Shown: piece by piece, positions 52,925 through 63,587 of the stretch
Layout of the letters: each line of letters opens with the position of its first letter
Numbering within the stretch: the stretch's first letter is position 1
NCBI RefSeq assembly: GCF_900186535.1
Contig: NZ_FYDE01000005.1
Span: 1,278,895-1,342,894, forward strand
Source of the DNA: Marasmitruncus massiliensis
GTDB taxonomy: Bacteria; Bacillota; Clostridia; Oscillospirales; Ruminococcaceae
DNA: 64,000 nucleotides
Reading direction: 5' to 3'
Notes under the pieces: generated by a model
Databases searched by the model: none
Told to the model about the DNA's origin: nothing
What the model saw: the letters and a program-made list of their open reading frames with translations, nothing else
Translations under genes and position numbers: made by a program

Positions 52925-54036
52925 ATGTTCAAGCCGGAGAGAAACATTTGATACATATCTTTTTCAGACGTTGGTGGCCGTTGTTGCTGGCGCTGGTTTC
53001 GTTTCTGTTTGTGTTCATCGCCCGAAGCGACCCCGGACTGGTGGAGCGGTATTACTCAACTGGTTTTTACCCTGTGATGGAAAACCTGTTTGGAACTCTG
53101 GTTTCTCTGCTGCCGTTCTCACTCGCAGAGTTTTTCATCTGTACAGCAATCGTTTTGCTTCCGACGCTCCTGCTGCTTGCGGCATTTCGCAAGATTCAGA
53201 TTCCGTGGCGCAGATTACCCGGATGGGGACTGAAACTGGCCTGCTGCGTGCTGTTTGCGTTTGTTCTGCTCTGTGGGTTAAATTACTACCGGCCGGAGTT
53301 TACAACGTTCAGCGGGCTGGCGGTGCGGGATTCCTCTTCGGAGGAGCTGTCGGCTTTGTGTTCGGAACTGATTCAGCGGGCAAACGAACTGAGAAATGAT
53401 GTCAGGCTGGATGAAACCGGTGTGATGATGCTTTCGCAAAACAGCCGCGCCACCGCAATAATTGCAAGGGACTCCTTCGCCCGGCTGGCGGAGGATTACG
53501 CGGTGCTGCCCAATATGAATATCACACCGAAGCCGCTGGTGAATTCCTGGTGGATGTCGATGATGCAGCTGACCGGCGTCTTTACCCCCTATACGTTTGA
53601 AGCAAATGTGAATGTTGCCTGTCCCGACTATTCCATCCCCGCAACCATGTGCCATGAGCTGGCGCATACAAGGGGATTTATGCGGGAAGACGAAGCGAAT
53701 TTTATCGGATATCTGGCTTGTGAGCGCAGTGATTCCCCGGATTTCCGCTACAGCGGGGTGATGCTGGCGCTGATACATTCCTTAAACAGGCTTGCTTCCG
53801 ACGACTGGGAACTGTTTACACAGGTCAATGACTTGCTTTCTGACGGTGTCCGGCAGGATTTTCAATATAACAACGCGTACTGGGCGCGGTATGAGGGGCC
53901 TGTCGCAAAAGTCTCGGATGCGGTAAATAACGCTTATCTGCAGGTCAACGCGCAAAGTGACGGCGTTCAGAGCTACGGGCGGATGGTAGATCTGCTGCTG
54001 GCGGATTATCGGGCGCGCCATACACTGTCGATTTGA
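52921..54036 (+). CDS. DUF3810 membrane protein with HExxH motif
   Basis: 371 residues. Three membrane helices in the first 130 residues, then LNYYRPEF, typical of DUF3810, and the metalloprotease-like site TMCHELAHTRGFMREDEANF near residue 245 (HELAH plus distal Glu). It may be a membrane zinc peptidase, but the family is uncharacterised. Its ATG overlaps the Smr stop (ATGA), so the three genes form one translationally coupled operon. No terminator is plain after its stop. Confidence 0.8.
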   Translation: MNVQAGEKHLIHIFFRRWWPLLLALVSFLFVFIARSDPGLVERYYSTGFYPVMENLFGTLVSLLPFSLAEFFICTAIVLLPTLLLLAAFRKIQIPWRRLPGWGLKLACCVLFAFVLLCGLNYYRPEFTTFSGLAVRDSSSEELSALCSELIQRANELRNDVRLDETGVMMLSQNSRATAIIARDSFARLAEDYAVLPNMNITPKPLVNSWWMSMMQLTGVFTPYTFEANVNVACPDYSIPATMCHELAHTRGFMREDEANFIGYLACERSDSPDFRYSGVMLALIHSLNRLASDDWELFTQVNDLLSDGVRQDFQYNNAYWARYEGPVAKVSDAVNNAYLQVNAQSDGVQSYGRMVDLLLADYRARHTLSI

Positions 54037-54109
54037 TCATTAGTCATACGTATGCGGAAACTTCTATGTTGTTTGCCGACGGTCGATAATAATTTGTAGA
54101 TTAAGACTA

Positions 54110-54138
54110 TTGAAGCGGTCCTAAAATAGTGATATGAT
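54110..54138 (+). promoter_or_regulatory. Promoter of guaB
   Basis: TTGAAG 54110-54115, 17-base spacer, TATGAT 54133-54138. No purine riboswitch is visible in the 50-base leader. Confidence 0.7.
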
Positions 54139-54151
54139 AGTAAAAATATAG

Positions 54152-55663
<1,512 letters not shown>

Positions 55664-55670
55664 GAAAATG

Positions 55671-55702
55671 AAAAAGCGCACCCCGTTGGGGTGCGCTTTT
55701 AT
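55671..55702. terminator. Bidirectional terminator after guaB
   Basis: AAAAAGCGCACCCCG pairs with CGGGGTGCGCTTTTT-like sequence (loop TT), between convergent guaB and the DivIVA-like gene. Confidence 0.9.
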
Positions 55703-55716
55703 ATAAGCTATTTTGC

Positions 55717-56469
55717 TCAGGACTTTGAGGGTTCACTCCCGTTTTCATCCGGGGCTTCCTGCTCGTTTTGTTCGATATAATCCAGCTGAACGCCGTTGGG
55801 ATTAAACCGCTGCTCAACCTGGCGGATGATATCCTGCATGACATCGACGCGGTCATTCAGCACGAAAAGAATCTCCTCCACTGATTTTTGAAGATGCGCG
55901 GCGTCACTGCTGAAGGAGGATAATTCAGCGTAAAAGTTTTTCATATAATTCTGCGCCTGCTGGGAGATTTCCTCAGCGCGGACGTTGGCGGCCCGGATAA
56001 TTTTTTCGGCATTCTGCTTGGCGTCTATAATCGCGTCGCCGATCTGTGTGGACAGGTCGTCATATTTGCGGCTTTTATATTCGCAGCTTTCCACCTTGAA
56101 CTGAAGCTGGCGGTTCCGTTCAAGCTGAATCTGCATCTCACGCTCGTTATCGTCCAGCTTTTTTTGCAGAGCCTGATTTTTCGAGTCAAGTTCCGCAATC
56201 ATGCTCTGTGCCTGCTTTGCCAGTTCCCGCTCGTCTTCGAGTTGTTTGGCTACGGCGCTTAATTTGCGGTCCCCGTCGGCAATCTGCGCCTCCAGGCTTT
56301 TGATGTGCGCCAGCTGGGATTCCTGCGCCTTTTCAAATGCCTCCAGCTTTTCCTGATAGGCCAACTCGGATTCGTGGAATTCCTCGTTCAGGGAATCTAT
56401 GTATGTCAGCACTGACTTTTTGTCAAAACCGCCAAATGCAGTCGATTTAAAAACACCCGAGTCCTCCAT
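55717..56469 (-). CDS. DivIVA-like coiled-coil protein
   Basis: 250 residues from ATG 56469 (AAAGGGTGG upstream). N-terminal STAFGGFDKKSVLTYIDSLN is the DivIVA/GpsB-type start that binds curved membrane; then an uninterrupted coiled coil from about 35 to 215 with AIIDAKQNAEKIIRAANVRAEE, and an acidic C-terminus (NEQEAPDENGSEP). It probably organises cell division or polarity. Length exceeds classical DivIVA (164 in B. subtilis). The 250 bases upstream, before the pheB promoter, hold no gene. Confidence 0.8.
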   Translation of the reverse strand: MEDSGVFKSTAFGGFDKKSVLTYIDSLNEEFHESELAYQEKLEAFEKAQESQLAHIKSLEAQIADGDRKLSAVAKQLEDERELAKQAQSMIAELDSKNQALQKKLDDNEREMQIQLERNRQLQFKVESCEYKSRKYDDLSTQIGDAIIDAKQNAEKIIRAANVRAEEISQQAQNYMKNFYAELSSFSSDAAHLQKSVEEILFVLNDRVDVMQDIIRQVEQRFNPNGVQLDYIEQNEQEAPDENGSEPSKS

Positions 56470-56719
56470 CGTATGCCACCCTTTCAACAAGTAATGATTC
56501 CAGTCTCTTTATGGAACAGTATAACATTTCCGATGATAAAATACAAAGGAAATTTTCAATAAATGACTAAAACAGCGAAAAATGGATGAATATTGTCAGA
56601 AACCGTTTTCTGACACCGAAAACCGAGCGAAAAAGCTTTTCAGAAGATGGCTGGATAGCATTTGTATAATCTTAACAGAAGCAATTTGATAAACAGAGAA
56701 TTATCCAACAACCTGACAC

Positions 56720-56748
56720 TTTACAATAGTAATGCAATATGTTATAGT
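56720..56748 (+). promoter_or_regulatory. Promoter of pheB-hom-thrB-lysC
   Basis: TTTACA 56720-56725, 17-base spacer, TATAGT 56743-56748. No T-box or lysine riboswitch is seen in the short leader. Confidence 0.7.
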
Positions 56749-56789
56749 GTATTTCGTGGCAAAACAAAAGTTTGCAGGAGGCGGACAAA

Positions 56790-57224
56790 ATGACTGACAA
56801 TGTGAAATTCCTGCTGGTAGATGCGCAGGTGCTGCCGGAAGTCTTTACAAAGGTTGTGCAGGCGAAAATGTATCTTGCTCAGGGAAAAGCCAAAAGCTCT
56901 TCGCAGGCGGCACAGATGGCAGACATTTCGCGAAGCGCATTTTATAAATACAAGGACTCTGTATATCTTTATGATGAGCGCATGAATGAAAATATTGTCA
57001 CATTTTATCTGACGCTGGAAGACCGGCCGGGCGTGCTGTCCTCACTGCTTGGGGAACTGTACCAGGCCGGCGCCAATATCATCACAGTCAATCAGAATAT
57101 CCCGGTTGACGGTGTTGCATTGGTTTCCGTCTCTGTGCGCACCAGCAGCGCAAGTCTGTCCAGATCCGAAATTCTGGAAAAGCTGGAAGCGCTGGACGGA
57201 ATTGTGGAAGCCAAAGCAATCTAA
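56790..57224 (+). CDS. pheB: ACT domain protein PheB (UPF0735)
   Basis: 144 residues from ATG 56790, after AGGAGGCGG. Small HTH-like part (VVQAKMYLAQGKAKSSSQAA, SRSAFYKYKDSVY) followed by one ACT domain (MNENIVTFYLTLEDRPGVLS, then NIITVNQNIPVDGVALVSVS). ACT domains bind amino acids; PheB-type proteins often precede hom in Gram-positive bacteria and may tune the pathway. It is 78 bases ahead of hom, so likely cotranscribed. Confidence 0.9.
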   Translation: MTDNVKFLLVDAQVLPEVFTKVVQAKMYLAQGKAKSSSQAAQMADISRSAFYKYKDSVYLYDERMNENIVTFYLTLEDRPGVLSSLLGELYQAGANIITVNQNIPVDGVALVSVSVRTSSASLSRSEILEKLEALDGIVEAKAI

Positions 57225-57302
57225 ACGGGGTTTACACCAAATTTGATTGATCTTTCTTTTCCCCGCGGCCGGGGCAGATGAAACTATGGGAGGCAAATGA
57301 GA

Positions 57303-58544
57303 ATGAATATTGCTGTTTTGGGGCACGGCACCGTCGGTTCCGGAGTGGCTGAGGTCTTTTTTAAGAACCGCGCTGCACTGGAAAAAAAAGCGGGGCAGGA
57401 GCTTGACCTGAAATATATCTTGGACCTTCGTGACTTTCCGGACCTCCCTTATGCTGACCGCTTTGTAAAAGACTTCAATATCATTGCGGACGATGACAGC
57501 GTAAAGGTGGTTGCCGAGGTAATCGGCGGTTTGGAGCCTGCGTACACCTTTACCAAGACCTGTCTGGAGCGCGGGAAAAGCGTGGTAACCTCCAATAAGG
57601 AGCTGGTAGCGCAGCGGGGAGCGGAACTGCTTGCCCTCGCGCGCGAGCACCATGTCAACTATTTCTTTGAAGCCAGCGTCGGCGGGGGAATCCCGATTAT
57701 CCGGCCGCTGCATATGTGCCTTGCGGCGAACAGGATTGAGGAAATCGCGGGAATCCTCAACGGAACCACCAACTTTATCCTCACAAAGATGATTCGTGAA
57801 AATATGTCCTTTGGGGATGCTCTGGCGCTTGCACAGAAGCTTGGTTACGCGGAGCGAAATCCCGAGGCGGATGTGGAAGGCCATGACGCCTGCCGCAAAA
57901 TCTGCATTTTAGCGGCGCTTTCTTTTGGCGAGCACGTCTATCCAAAAGATGTCCATACCGAAGGAATCACAAAAATTACGCCTGAGGACGTTGCTTATGC
58001 GGCAGACAACGATTGCGTGATCAAGCTGATCGGGCGCGCCAAAAGGGAAGAAGCCGGCGGCAAGATTACCGCGATGGTAACGCCGGCCCTGATTTATAAG
58101 GAAAGCCAGCTAGGTACCGTTGACGATGTTTTCAACGGGATTCTGGTGCGCGGAGATGCGACCGGAGATGTTGTGTTTTATGGGAAAGGCGCGGGAAAAC
58201 TGCCGACCGCTTCCGCGGTTGTCGGCGATATGATCGACTGCGCCAAAGCAGCCGATACCAGCCCCTCCCTGCGGTGGGCGCCTTCCAATGGCGGCAACGT
58301 TGAGGAACAGGGAAAAAACAGAACCGCAATGTACCTGCGCTGCCGCTCTTTCTCAGAGACCCTTGTGCAGGAGGCGGGCCGCCTGTTCGGGGAACTTCAC
58401 CTGCTCAGGCGAAATAATCAGCCCGCGAATGAACTTGCATTCATTACGCCGGTACTTATGGAATATGATATTGATGCGGCAATTGAAAAACTGGAAGGAA
58501 TGGGCGTAGAATTCCTTGGAAAAATCCGGGTGCTTGATTACTGA
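57303..58544 (+). CDS. hom: Homoserine dehydrogenase
   Basis: Reduces aspartate semialdehyde to homoserine. 413 residues; ATG 57303 sits 9 bases after GGGAGG (ATG 57297 is also possible). Rossmann start MNIAVLGHGTVGSGVAEVFF, then EVIGGLEPAYTFTKTCLERG, SNKELVA, the catalytic block EASVGGGIPIIRPL, LNGTTNFILTKM, and EADVEGHDACRKICILA with the catalytic Asp/Lys. A C-terminal ACT domain (about 340-413) would give feedback control by threonine. Its stop overlaps thrB (TGATG). Confidence 0.95.
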   Translation: MNIAVLGHGTVGSGVAEVFFKNRAALEKKAGQELDLKYILDLRDFPDLPYADRFVKDFNIIADDDSVKVVAEVIGGLEPAYTFTKTCLERGKSVVTSNKELVAQRGAELLALAREHHVNYFFEASVGGGIPIIRPLHMCLAANRIEEIAGILNGTTNFILTKMIRENMSFGDALALAQKLGYAERNPEADVEGHDACRKICILAALSFGEHVYPKDVHTEGITKITPEDVAYAADNDCVIKLIGRAKREEAGGKITAMVTPALIYKESQLGTVDDVFNGILVRGDATGDVVFYGKGAGKLPTASAVVGDMIDCAKAADTSPSLRWAPSNGGNVEEQGKNRTAMYLRCRSFSETLVQEAGRLFGELHLLRRNNQPANELAFITPVLMEYDIDAAIEKLEGMGVEFLGKIRVLDY

Positions 58545-59452
58545 TGATTAAAATTCGTATTCCGGCCACCAGCGCCAATATCGGGCCGGGTTTTGACTCC
58601 ATTGGCCTTGCCGTCAATCTCTATAACTACGTCACTATGGAGGAATCTGACTGCTGCCGGATTACTTCGCTGGACGGGATACCGGTACCAACGGATGAAT
58701 CCAACCTGATCTATTCCACGGCCCGGGAACTTTACCGCATCTGCGGCGTTCCGTTTTACGGCATGGAAATCGGACAAATTAACAATATTCCGTTTGCCCG
58801 CGGGCTTGGCAGCTCTTCCGCCTGTGTCATAGCCGGGCTAAAAGGTGCCAACACCCTGATGGGGAATCCTGTCTCGGACGCCGAGCTGATCAATATCGCC
58901 GCATCCATTGAGGGGCATCCGGATAATTCTACCCCTGCGCTTGTCGGAGGCCTTGTGACTGCGGCAATGGAAGGGCGGAGGGTATTTTTTGTCAAGCAGG
59001 AAATCAAAAATGACCTGCGTTTTGTTGCAGTCATCCCCGATTTTGAACTGAAAACATCCAAAGCCAGATCGGTGCTCCCGGATTCAATCGACAGGAGGGA
59101 CGGGGTGTTCAATCTTTCACGCGCCGCCCTGATGTCCGTCTCACTGTACAGCGGCAATTACCACAATCTGCGCGTTGCCGCCGACGACCGGATCCATCAG
59201 CCCTACCGTCTCGGCCTTATTAAAGGCGGGGCGCAGGTGATGGAAGCCTGCTACAATCTGGGCGCTTACGCCGCATTTATCAGCGGGGCAGGCTCCACGT
59301 TGATGGCAATTGTGGATGCGGGGCTGAGCGATTTTGGGGACTGCGTTGCCAGGAGGCTCCCGGAGCTGGGGCTGTATGGCTGGCGGGTGCATACACTTTC
59401 CATAGACAATGTGGGCACTGTGATTGAAAAAGAGGAAGATGGCTCGAAATAA
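58544..59452 (+). CDS. thrB: Homoserine kinase
   Basis: GHMP kinase of 302 residues that makes O-phosphohomoserine for threonine synthesis. Motifs: IPATSANIGPGFDSIGLAVN at the start, the ATP loop PFARGLGSSSACVIAGL near 84-100, IEGHPDNSTPALVGGL, and the C-terminal AAFISGAGSTLMAI. It overlaps hom by one base. No threonine synthase gene (thrC) follows here; it must be elsewhere. Confidence 0.95.
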   Translation: MIKIRIPATSANIGPGFDSIGLAVNLYNYVTMEESDCCRITSLDGIPVPTDESNLIYSTARELYRICGVPFYGMEIGQINNIPFARGLGSSSACVIAGLKGANTLMGNPVSDAELINIAASIEGHPDNSTPALVGGLVTAAMEGRRVFFVKQEIKNDLRFVAVIPDFELKTSKARSVLPDSIDRRDGVFNLSRAALMSVSLYSGNYHNLRVAADDRIHQPYRLGLIKGGAQVMEACYNLGAYAAFISGAGSTLMAIVDAGLSDFGDCVARRLPELGLYGWRVHTLSIDNVGTVIEKEEDGSK

Positions 59453-59518
59453 GCAGCCGCGAAACGCGGGGAAGACCGCTTATTGGAGACACGCCTTTAG
59501 AATAATGGAGGAATTGGC

Positions 59519-60724
59519 ATGAATTTAGTGGTGCAGAAGTTCGGTGGAACGTCTGTTAAGGATGCGGAACGCATTTTTAATGTGGCGCGGATCATCACCG
59601 AAACCTACCAGAAAGGGAATAATGTGGTCGCGGTGGTATCCGCTCAGGGCGACACCACCGATGACCTGATTGCGAAAGCGGAGGAAATCAATCCCAACGC
59701 TTCCAAACGGGAAATGGATGTCCTGCTCACGACAGGCGAACAAATCTCCATGTCTTTGCTGGCAATGGCAATTGAAAAGATGGGATTCCCGGTGATTTCC
59801 CTGACCGGCTGGCAGGCGGGCTTTTTGTCCGACTCGACGCATGGCGCGGCGCGCATCCGCCGTATCAATAAAGAACGGATCGATCATGAACTGACAAAGC
59901 GCAATATTGTGATTGTGGCGGGATTTCAGGCAATCAACCGCTATGACGACCTGACAACCCTTGGACGCGGCGGCTCGGATACCAGCGCGGTTGCTCTGGC
60001 TGCGGTACTTCATGCAGACCTCTGTCAGATCTTTACGGATGTTGACGGTGTTTATACGGCTGACCCGCGTTTCGTAAAAACAGCCAGGAAAATGGATGAA
60101 ATCACTTATGATGAGATGCTGGAACTGGCGTCTTTGGGCGCCGGTGTGCTTCATAACCGCTCCGTTGAAATGGCAAAGAAATATAATGTGAATCTGGAGG
60201 TGCTCTCCAGTCTGACCAAAAATCCGGGCACGAAGATTAAGGAGGTTGTCAAGTTGGAAAAAATGCTTGTCAGAGGCGTTGCAAGAGATAATGATGTGGT
60301 GCGCATTTCGATCGTCGGGGTTCCCGACCAGCCGGGATTTGCGTTTAAGATATTCTCTCAGCTGGCCGCAAAAAAGGTGAACGTTGATATCATTCTCCAA
60401 TCCATCGGGCGCGACGGCACCAAAGACATCAGCTTCACCGTCTCCCGCTCCCATAAAGACCTTGCGGTGTCCCTGATGGAGGAGATCAACGACCGTCTGG
60501 GCGGCAAGGGGATCCTCTGCGATGAAAATATCTCCAAGGTCTCCATTGTCGGCGCGGGCATGCAGACGAATCCGGGCGTGGCGAGCAAAATGTTTGAAGC
60601 GCTTGCCGAAGCGAATATCAATATCCAGATGATCTCCACCAGCGAAATCAAGATTTCCGTGCTTGTGGCGCTTGCGGATTCCGACAAAGCGGTCAATGCC
60701 ATCCACGACGCGTTCGACCTTTAA
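59519..60724 (+). CDS. lysC: Aspartokinase
   Basis: Phosphorylates aspartate, the entry to lysine, threonine and methionine. 401 residues, ribosome site TGGAGG. Motifs: VVQKFGGTSVKDAERI, VVSAQGDTTDDLI, LGRGGSDTSAVALAAVL and FTDVDGVYTADPR. Two ACT domains from about 265 to the end (SIVGVPDQPGFAFKIF, SIVGAGMQTNPGVASKMF) give feedback by lysine and/or threonine. Translation of a separate beta subunit from an internal start is known in related enzymes, but I see no strong internal ribosome site. It is separated from thrB by 66 bases without terminator. Confidence 0.95.
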   Translation: MNLVVQKFGGTSVKDAERIFNVARIITETYQKGNNVVAVVSAQGDTTDDLIAKAEEINPNASKREMDVLLTTGEQISMSLLAMAIEKMGFPVISLTGWQAGFLSDSTHGAARIRRINKERIDHELTKRNIVIVAGFQAINRYDDLTTLGRGGSDTSAVALAAVLHADLCQIFTDVDGVYTADPRFVKTARKMDEITYDEMLELASLGAGVLHNRSVEMAKKYNVNLEVLSSLTKNPGTKIKEVVKLEKMLVRGVARDNDVVRISIVGVPDQPGFAFKIFSQLAAKKVNVDIILQSIGRDGTKDISFTVSRSHKDLAVSLMEEINDRLGGKGILCDENISKVSIVGAGMQTNPGVASKMFEALAEANINIQMISTSEIKISVLVALADSDKAVNAIHDAFDL

Positions 60725-60750
60725 TCGATCAGCACCCCACAGAATCCGTA

Positions 60751-60780
60751 AAACCCCGGAGAGCAATCTCCGGGGTTTTT
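60751..60780 (+). terminator. Terminator of the threonine operon
   Basis: AAACCCCGGAGA pairs with TCTCCGGGGTTT, then T-run. Confidence 0.9.
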
Positions 60781-60815
60781 CAGTGCATAGCGGGATCTCT
60801 CCGCTTTATAGTTTT

Positions 60816-62114
60816 TTATTGCGCCGCGTCGGCATCCATCCGCTCGACCTGCAAAGGTTCCTTTGTGGCACCGTAACGCGCTGTAGTGGCAAGAATTTCG
60901 CCGACCAGCAGTTTAAAATCATTGGATGAAACGGTGGCACCCGCCACGTTTTCAATTTTAGTCACATCGTTATCGGCACTTTCAAAATTTTTCATGAGCT
61001 TTTCAAAGGCCTCAGTAGGGGCAATACCAGCTTTTTCTTTCATTTTGGCGGCATAGTCCTCGTCGCCTGATTTCTTTTTCTTTTCATCATCTTTGGAAAT
61101 TGCATCGAAGTTGGTAACTTCCACTTTGCCGTTCTTAATTTTAACGGTTACGGTTTCTTTCCAGCCGTATTCATCAAAATCGGCATACTCAGCCTTATAG
61201 GTGCCGTCAACGAAGCGGGATGCGACAATATCCGTGCTGCCGCCCGACATCATGTTCGACAAAAGCGGGGTGAGCAGCTTTTTAAATTCTCTGGTTGCTT
61301 CCGCGCCGGATTCGGGCGCGCCAAGCTGTGTGAGGTCATAACCGCAGTCTTTATAATTTTGCACAATTTCGGGATAATACTTGGAGGGACTTGCTTCGCT
61401 GTCCTCCTTATTCAGGTCGGGATCCTCGGTAATCAGCTTCGCGTTGTCACCTTCGCTTCTGGCGTTATACTCCATGGTGTCGATATCGCCGTCTTTCACG
61501 GTAAGATGAACAAATTCTTTCCAGCCGTCCTCATTGAAGTCAGGCATCACAGCTTCATAATCGCCGTCGGCATACTGGCCAAGCTCGACAGGAGATGTTT
61601 CTCCTGATTTCGCCTGGCTGAGAACGGTCCGCATCATACGGATAAAACGGTATGAATGCTCTTCCGCGCCCTTAACCGGCTCGAACTGCATGGCATCCAG
61701 ATCGCGGCCCATCTCTTCGTAGGTATCGAGGATATCCTGCGAATGGTCGGCGGCTTTCTGTTCCGCCTCGGTTGCGGAGGTATCTGCTTCGGGAGAAGCG
61801 GCATCGGATGATGCTCCGGATTCCGATGAAGCATCGGCTGCGGGTGCCTCGGAAGAAACAGGCGCGGACGTGTCCTCCTTGCAGCCATATTGATCAACGG
61901 TAATCTCATCGCTTTTAATTGTGACAGTCAGATAATCAAGGGTTCTGTCCTGCGCGGGGACCGAGAATTTCACACTGTAAGTTCCGTCCTGATACACCGT
62001 GGCGGATTGTTCAGAAGAGGACGAGCTGTTGTCCGGCCCCGCGTTCCGGTTGCAGGCGGTAAATGTACCGAGCATCAGTGTCGAAGCAAGCAGCAGAGCA
62101 ATGATCTTTTTCAT
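60816..62114 (-). CDS. Lipoprotein with three FMN-bind-like repeats
   Basis: 432 residues. Lipoprotein signal ending FTAC (Cys 21), Ser-rich spacer. Three related segments each have a DGxYxxxxxxFxxxGWKExVxxxVKDG-like pattern: YQDGTYSVKFSVPAQDR; YADGDYEAVMPDFNEDGWKE; FVDGTYKAEYADFDEYGWKE. The last one leads to IENVAGATVSSNDFKLLVGE, similar to the FMN_bind motif S-G-A-T-x-S-S, the threonine to which ApbE attaches FMN, but with Ala for the first Ser. Acidic Ser/Ala/Glu linkers join the segments. It may be a surface flavoprotein in extracellular electron transfer, or an FMN-free relative. Confidence 0.65.
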   Translation of the reverse strand: MKKIIALLLASTLMLGTFTACNRNAGPDNSSSSSEQSATVYQDGTYSVKFSVPAQDRTLDYLTVTIKSDEITVDQYGCKEDTSAPVSSEAPAADASSESGASSDAASPEADTSATEAEQKAADHSQDILDTYEEMGRDLDAMQFEPVKGAEEHSYRFIRMMRTVLSQAKSGETSPVELGQYADGDYEAVMPDFNEDGWKEFVHLTVKDGDIDTMEYNARSEGDNAKLITEDPDLNKEDSEASPSKYYPEIVQNYKDCGYDLTQLGAPESGAEATREFKKLLTPLLSNMMSGGSTDIVASRFVDGTYKAEYADFDEYGWKETVTVKIKNGKVEVTNFDAISKDDEKKKKSGDEDYAAKMKEKAGIAPTEAFEKLMKNFESADNDVTKIENVAGATVSSNDFKLLVGEILATTARYGATKEPLQVERMDADAAQ

Positions 62115-62371
62115 CTATGTAACGACCTCCGTTAATCGAACAGCAGTTGCCATTCAAACAAGAATTCCCTTATCTACGGGATATTCACATATAAAAAAAT
62201 TATACCATTTTCCGGATATAAAGTCAATTGTACCGCATGTTTTCAGGCGGCACAGGAACAATACATTTGAAGAATCGCGGAAAAAACAAGCAAAGAAAAT
62301 CCGTATATGGAAAGGATCTTTTATACAGTGTCAGAATTTGTATGATTTACTGCATATTGGAAAAGCGATTG

Positions 62372-62400
62372 TTGAAAAGTATCGGAGAATGCGTTATAAT
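62372..62400 (+). promoter_or_regulatory. Promoter of the ATP-grasp gene
   Basis: TTGAAA 62372-62377, 17-base spacer, TATAAT 62395-62400. The stretch 62115-62371 upstream holds no gene that I can support. Confidence 0.75.
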
Positions 62401-62467
62401 AACCGCAGCAACAAAATTTTGGCTGATAACAGAAAAGCCTGCAAAGGATAGAATAAGGGGAACAGTT

Positions 62468-63487
62468 ATGCCGAATATCGACTATCTAGTCAAACGCATT
62501 GCCGGGATGAATTACCGGGCGATGCTTGATACCGCCCGCAAGGTTCATGAACGCTCCGGAAAAAACACGGTGGCTGCGCTGGCGGACATTATGTATTGCG
62601 GGTTTAAATATCAGGCGGGCTATATGGATTACCTTGTGTTTGAATTTTACAATCTCTCGGCGGGTCAGAGAAAAACATATATTACGCGCGGCAAAAACAA
62701 CTATTATGTCAAGCTGCTGAATCCCCAGGAAAACTGGCACCTGCTGGAGGATAAAATTGAGTTTCTCAAGCGGTTCGACGGTTTCCATGGAAGGGCATGG
62801 ATTGACCTGCGCGAGACTGACAGGGATACCTTTGAAAAGTTTTGCAGAGAGCATCCGAAACTGGTTGCAAAGCCACTCGACGGCACCTGCGGACGGGGAA
62901 TCGAATTTATTGAACTTTCAGATGACAGCAAGATTGTGGGTCTGTACGACATGCTGCTGGAGGGAAAACAGTATCTTGTGGAAGAGTTTATTGTCCAGCA
63001 TCCCGATATCGGCAGGATCTATCCTCTTTCGGTCAATACCCTGCGGCTTGTTACAATCCGCAACGGCGATACCGTTCATCTGGTGTTTTCCAGTATGCGC
63101 ATCGGCAACGGGAAAAGGGTGGACAACCTCAACAGCGGCGGGATGGCTGTGCTGGTCGACATGAAAACAGGCAAGATTTCCACTCCCGGCGCCGACAAGG
63201 AGGGAAAAGCCTATTTCCAGCACCCGATGACCGGAGTGGATCTGGTTGGCGTGCAAATTCCCTACTACCAGGAAGCGGTGGAACTGGTCAGGCGCGCCGC
63301 GCTGAGGATCCCCGAGCTGGGCTATATCGCATGGGACGTTGCGGTTACCGAAAAAGGCCCGATCATCATTGAAGCAAACCATTTCCCGGGGCACGATATC
63401 TACCAGTTTCAGGTGCATCTCGCGCCCGATAAACTGGGGCTGATTCCGCGGTTCGACAGGGCTGTGAAAGGGCTGTCCCCCCGCTGA
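62468..63487 (+). CDS. ATP-grasp protein (sugar-transfer associated type)
   Basis: 339 residues from ATG 62468, six bases after AAGGGGA. Helical N-terminal part (1-75), then the ATP-grasp fold: KLVAKPLDGTCGRGIEFIEL with the ATP lysine, YLVEEFIVQHPDIGRIYPLS, NTLRLVTIRNGD, GNGKRVDNLNSGGMAVLVDM, and the metal-binding end IAWDVAVTEKGPIIIEANHF. This arrangement is like the 'sugar-transfer associated ATP-grasp' family found with polysaccharide genes; it would join a carboxyl group to an amine on a cell-surface polymer. The neighbour genes do not reveal the substrate. Confidence 0.8.
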   Translation: MPNIDYLVKRIAGMNYRAMLDTARKVHERSGKNTVAALADIMYCGFKYQAGYMDYLVFEFYNLSAGQRKTYITRGKNNYYVKLLNPQENWHLLEDKIEFLKRFDGFHGRAWIDLRETDRDTFEKFCREHPKLVAKPLDGTCGRGIEFIELSDDSKIVGLYDMLLEGKQYLVEEFIVQHPDIGRIYPLSVNTLRLVTIRNGDTVHLVFSSMRIGNGKRVDNLNSGGMAVLVDMKTGKISTPGADKEGKAYFQHPMTGVDLVGVQIPYYQEAVELVRRAALRIPELGYIAWDVAVTEKGPIIIEANHFPGHDIYQFQVHLAPDKLGLIPRFDRAVKGLSPR

Positions 63488-63518
63488 AACGGATGATACG
63501 CGTGTTTACGATATAGAT

Positions 63519-63560
63519 AAAACACCGCAGACATGGTTCAAAAGAACCATGTCTGCGGTG
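63519..63560 (-). terminator. Terminator of the ABC ATPase gene
   Basis: CACCGCAGACATGGTTC pairs exactly with its complement across AAAA-type loop; four T follow on the minus strand. Confidence 0.8.
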
Positions 63561-63587
63561 CTGTTGATACCTTTTGACCGGCGCTGT

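Noticed and set aside
57225-57302. T-box or amino-acid riboswitch before hom or lysC
   Set aside because: The spacers (78 and 66 bases) are too short and lack T-box or lysine-riboswitch motifs.
59525-60766. 413-codon frame antisense to lysC
   Set aside because: Sense strand is aspartokinase; the antisense frame shows no domain or ribosome site.
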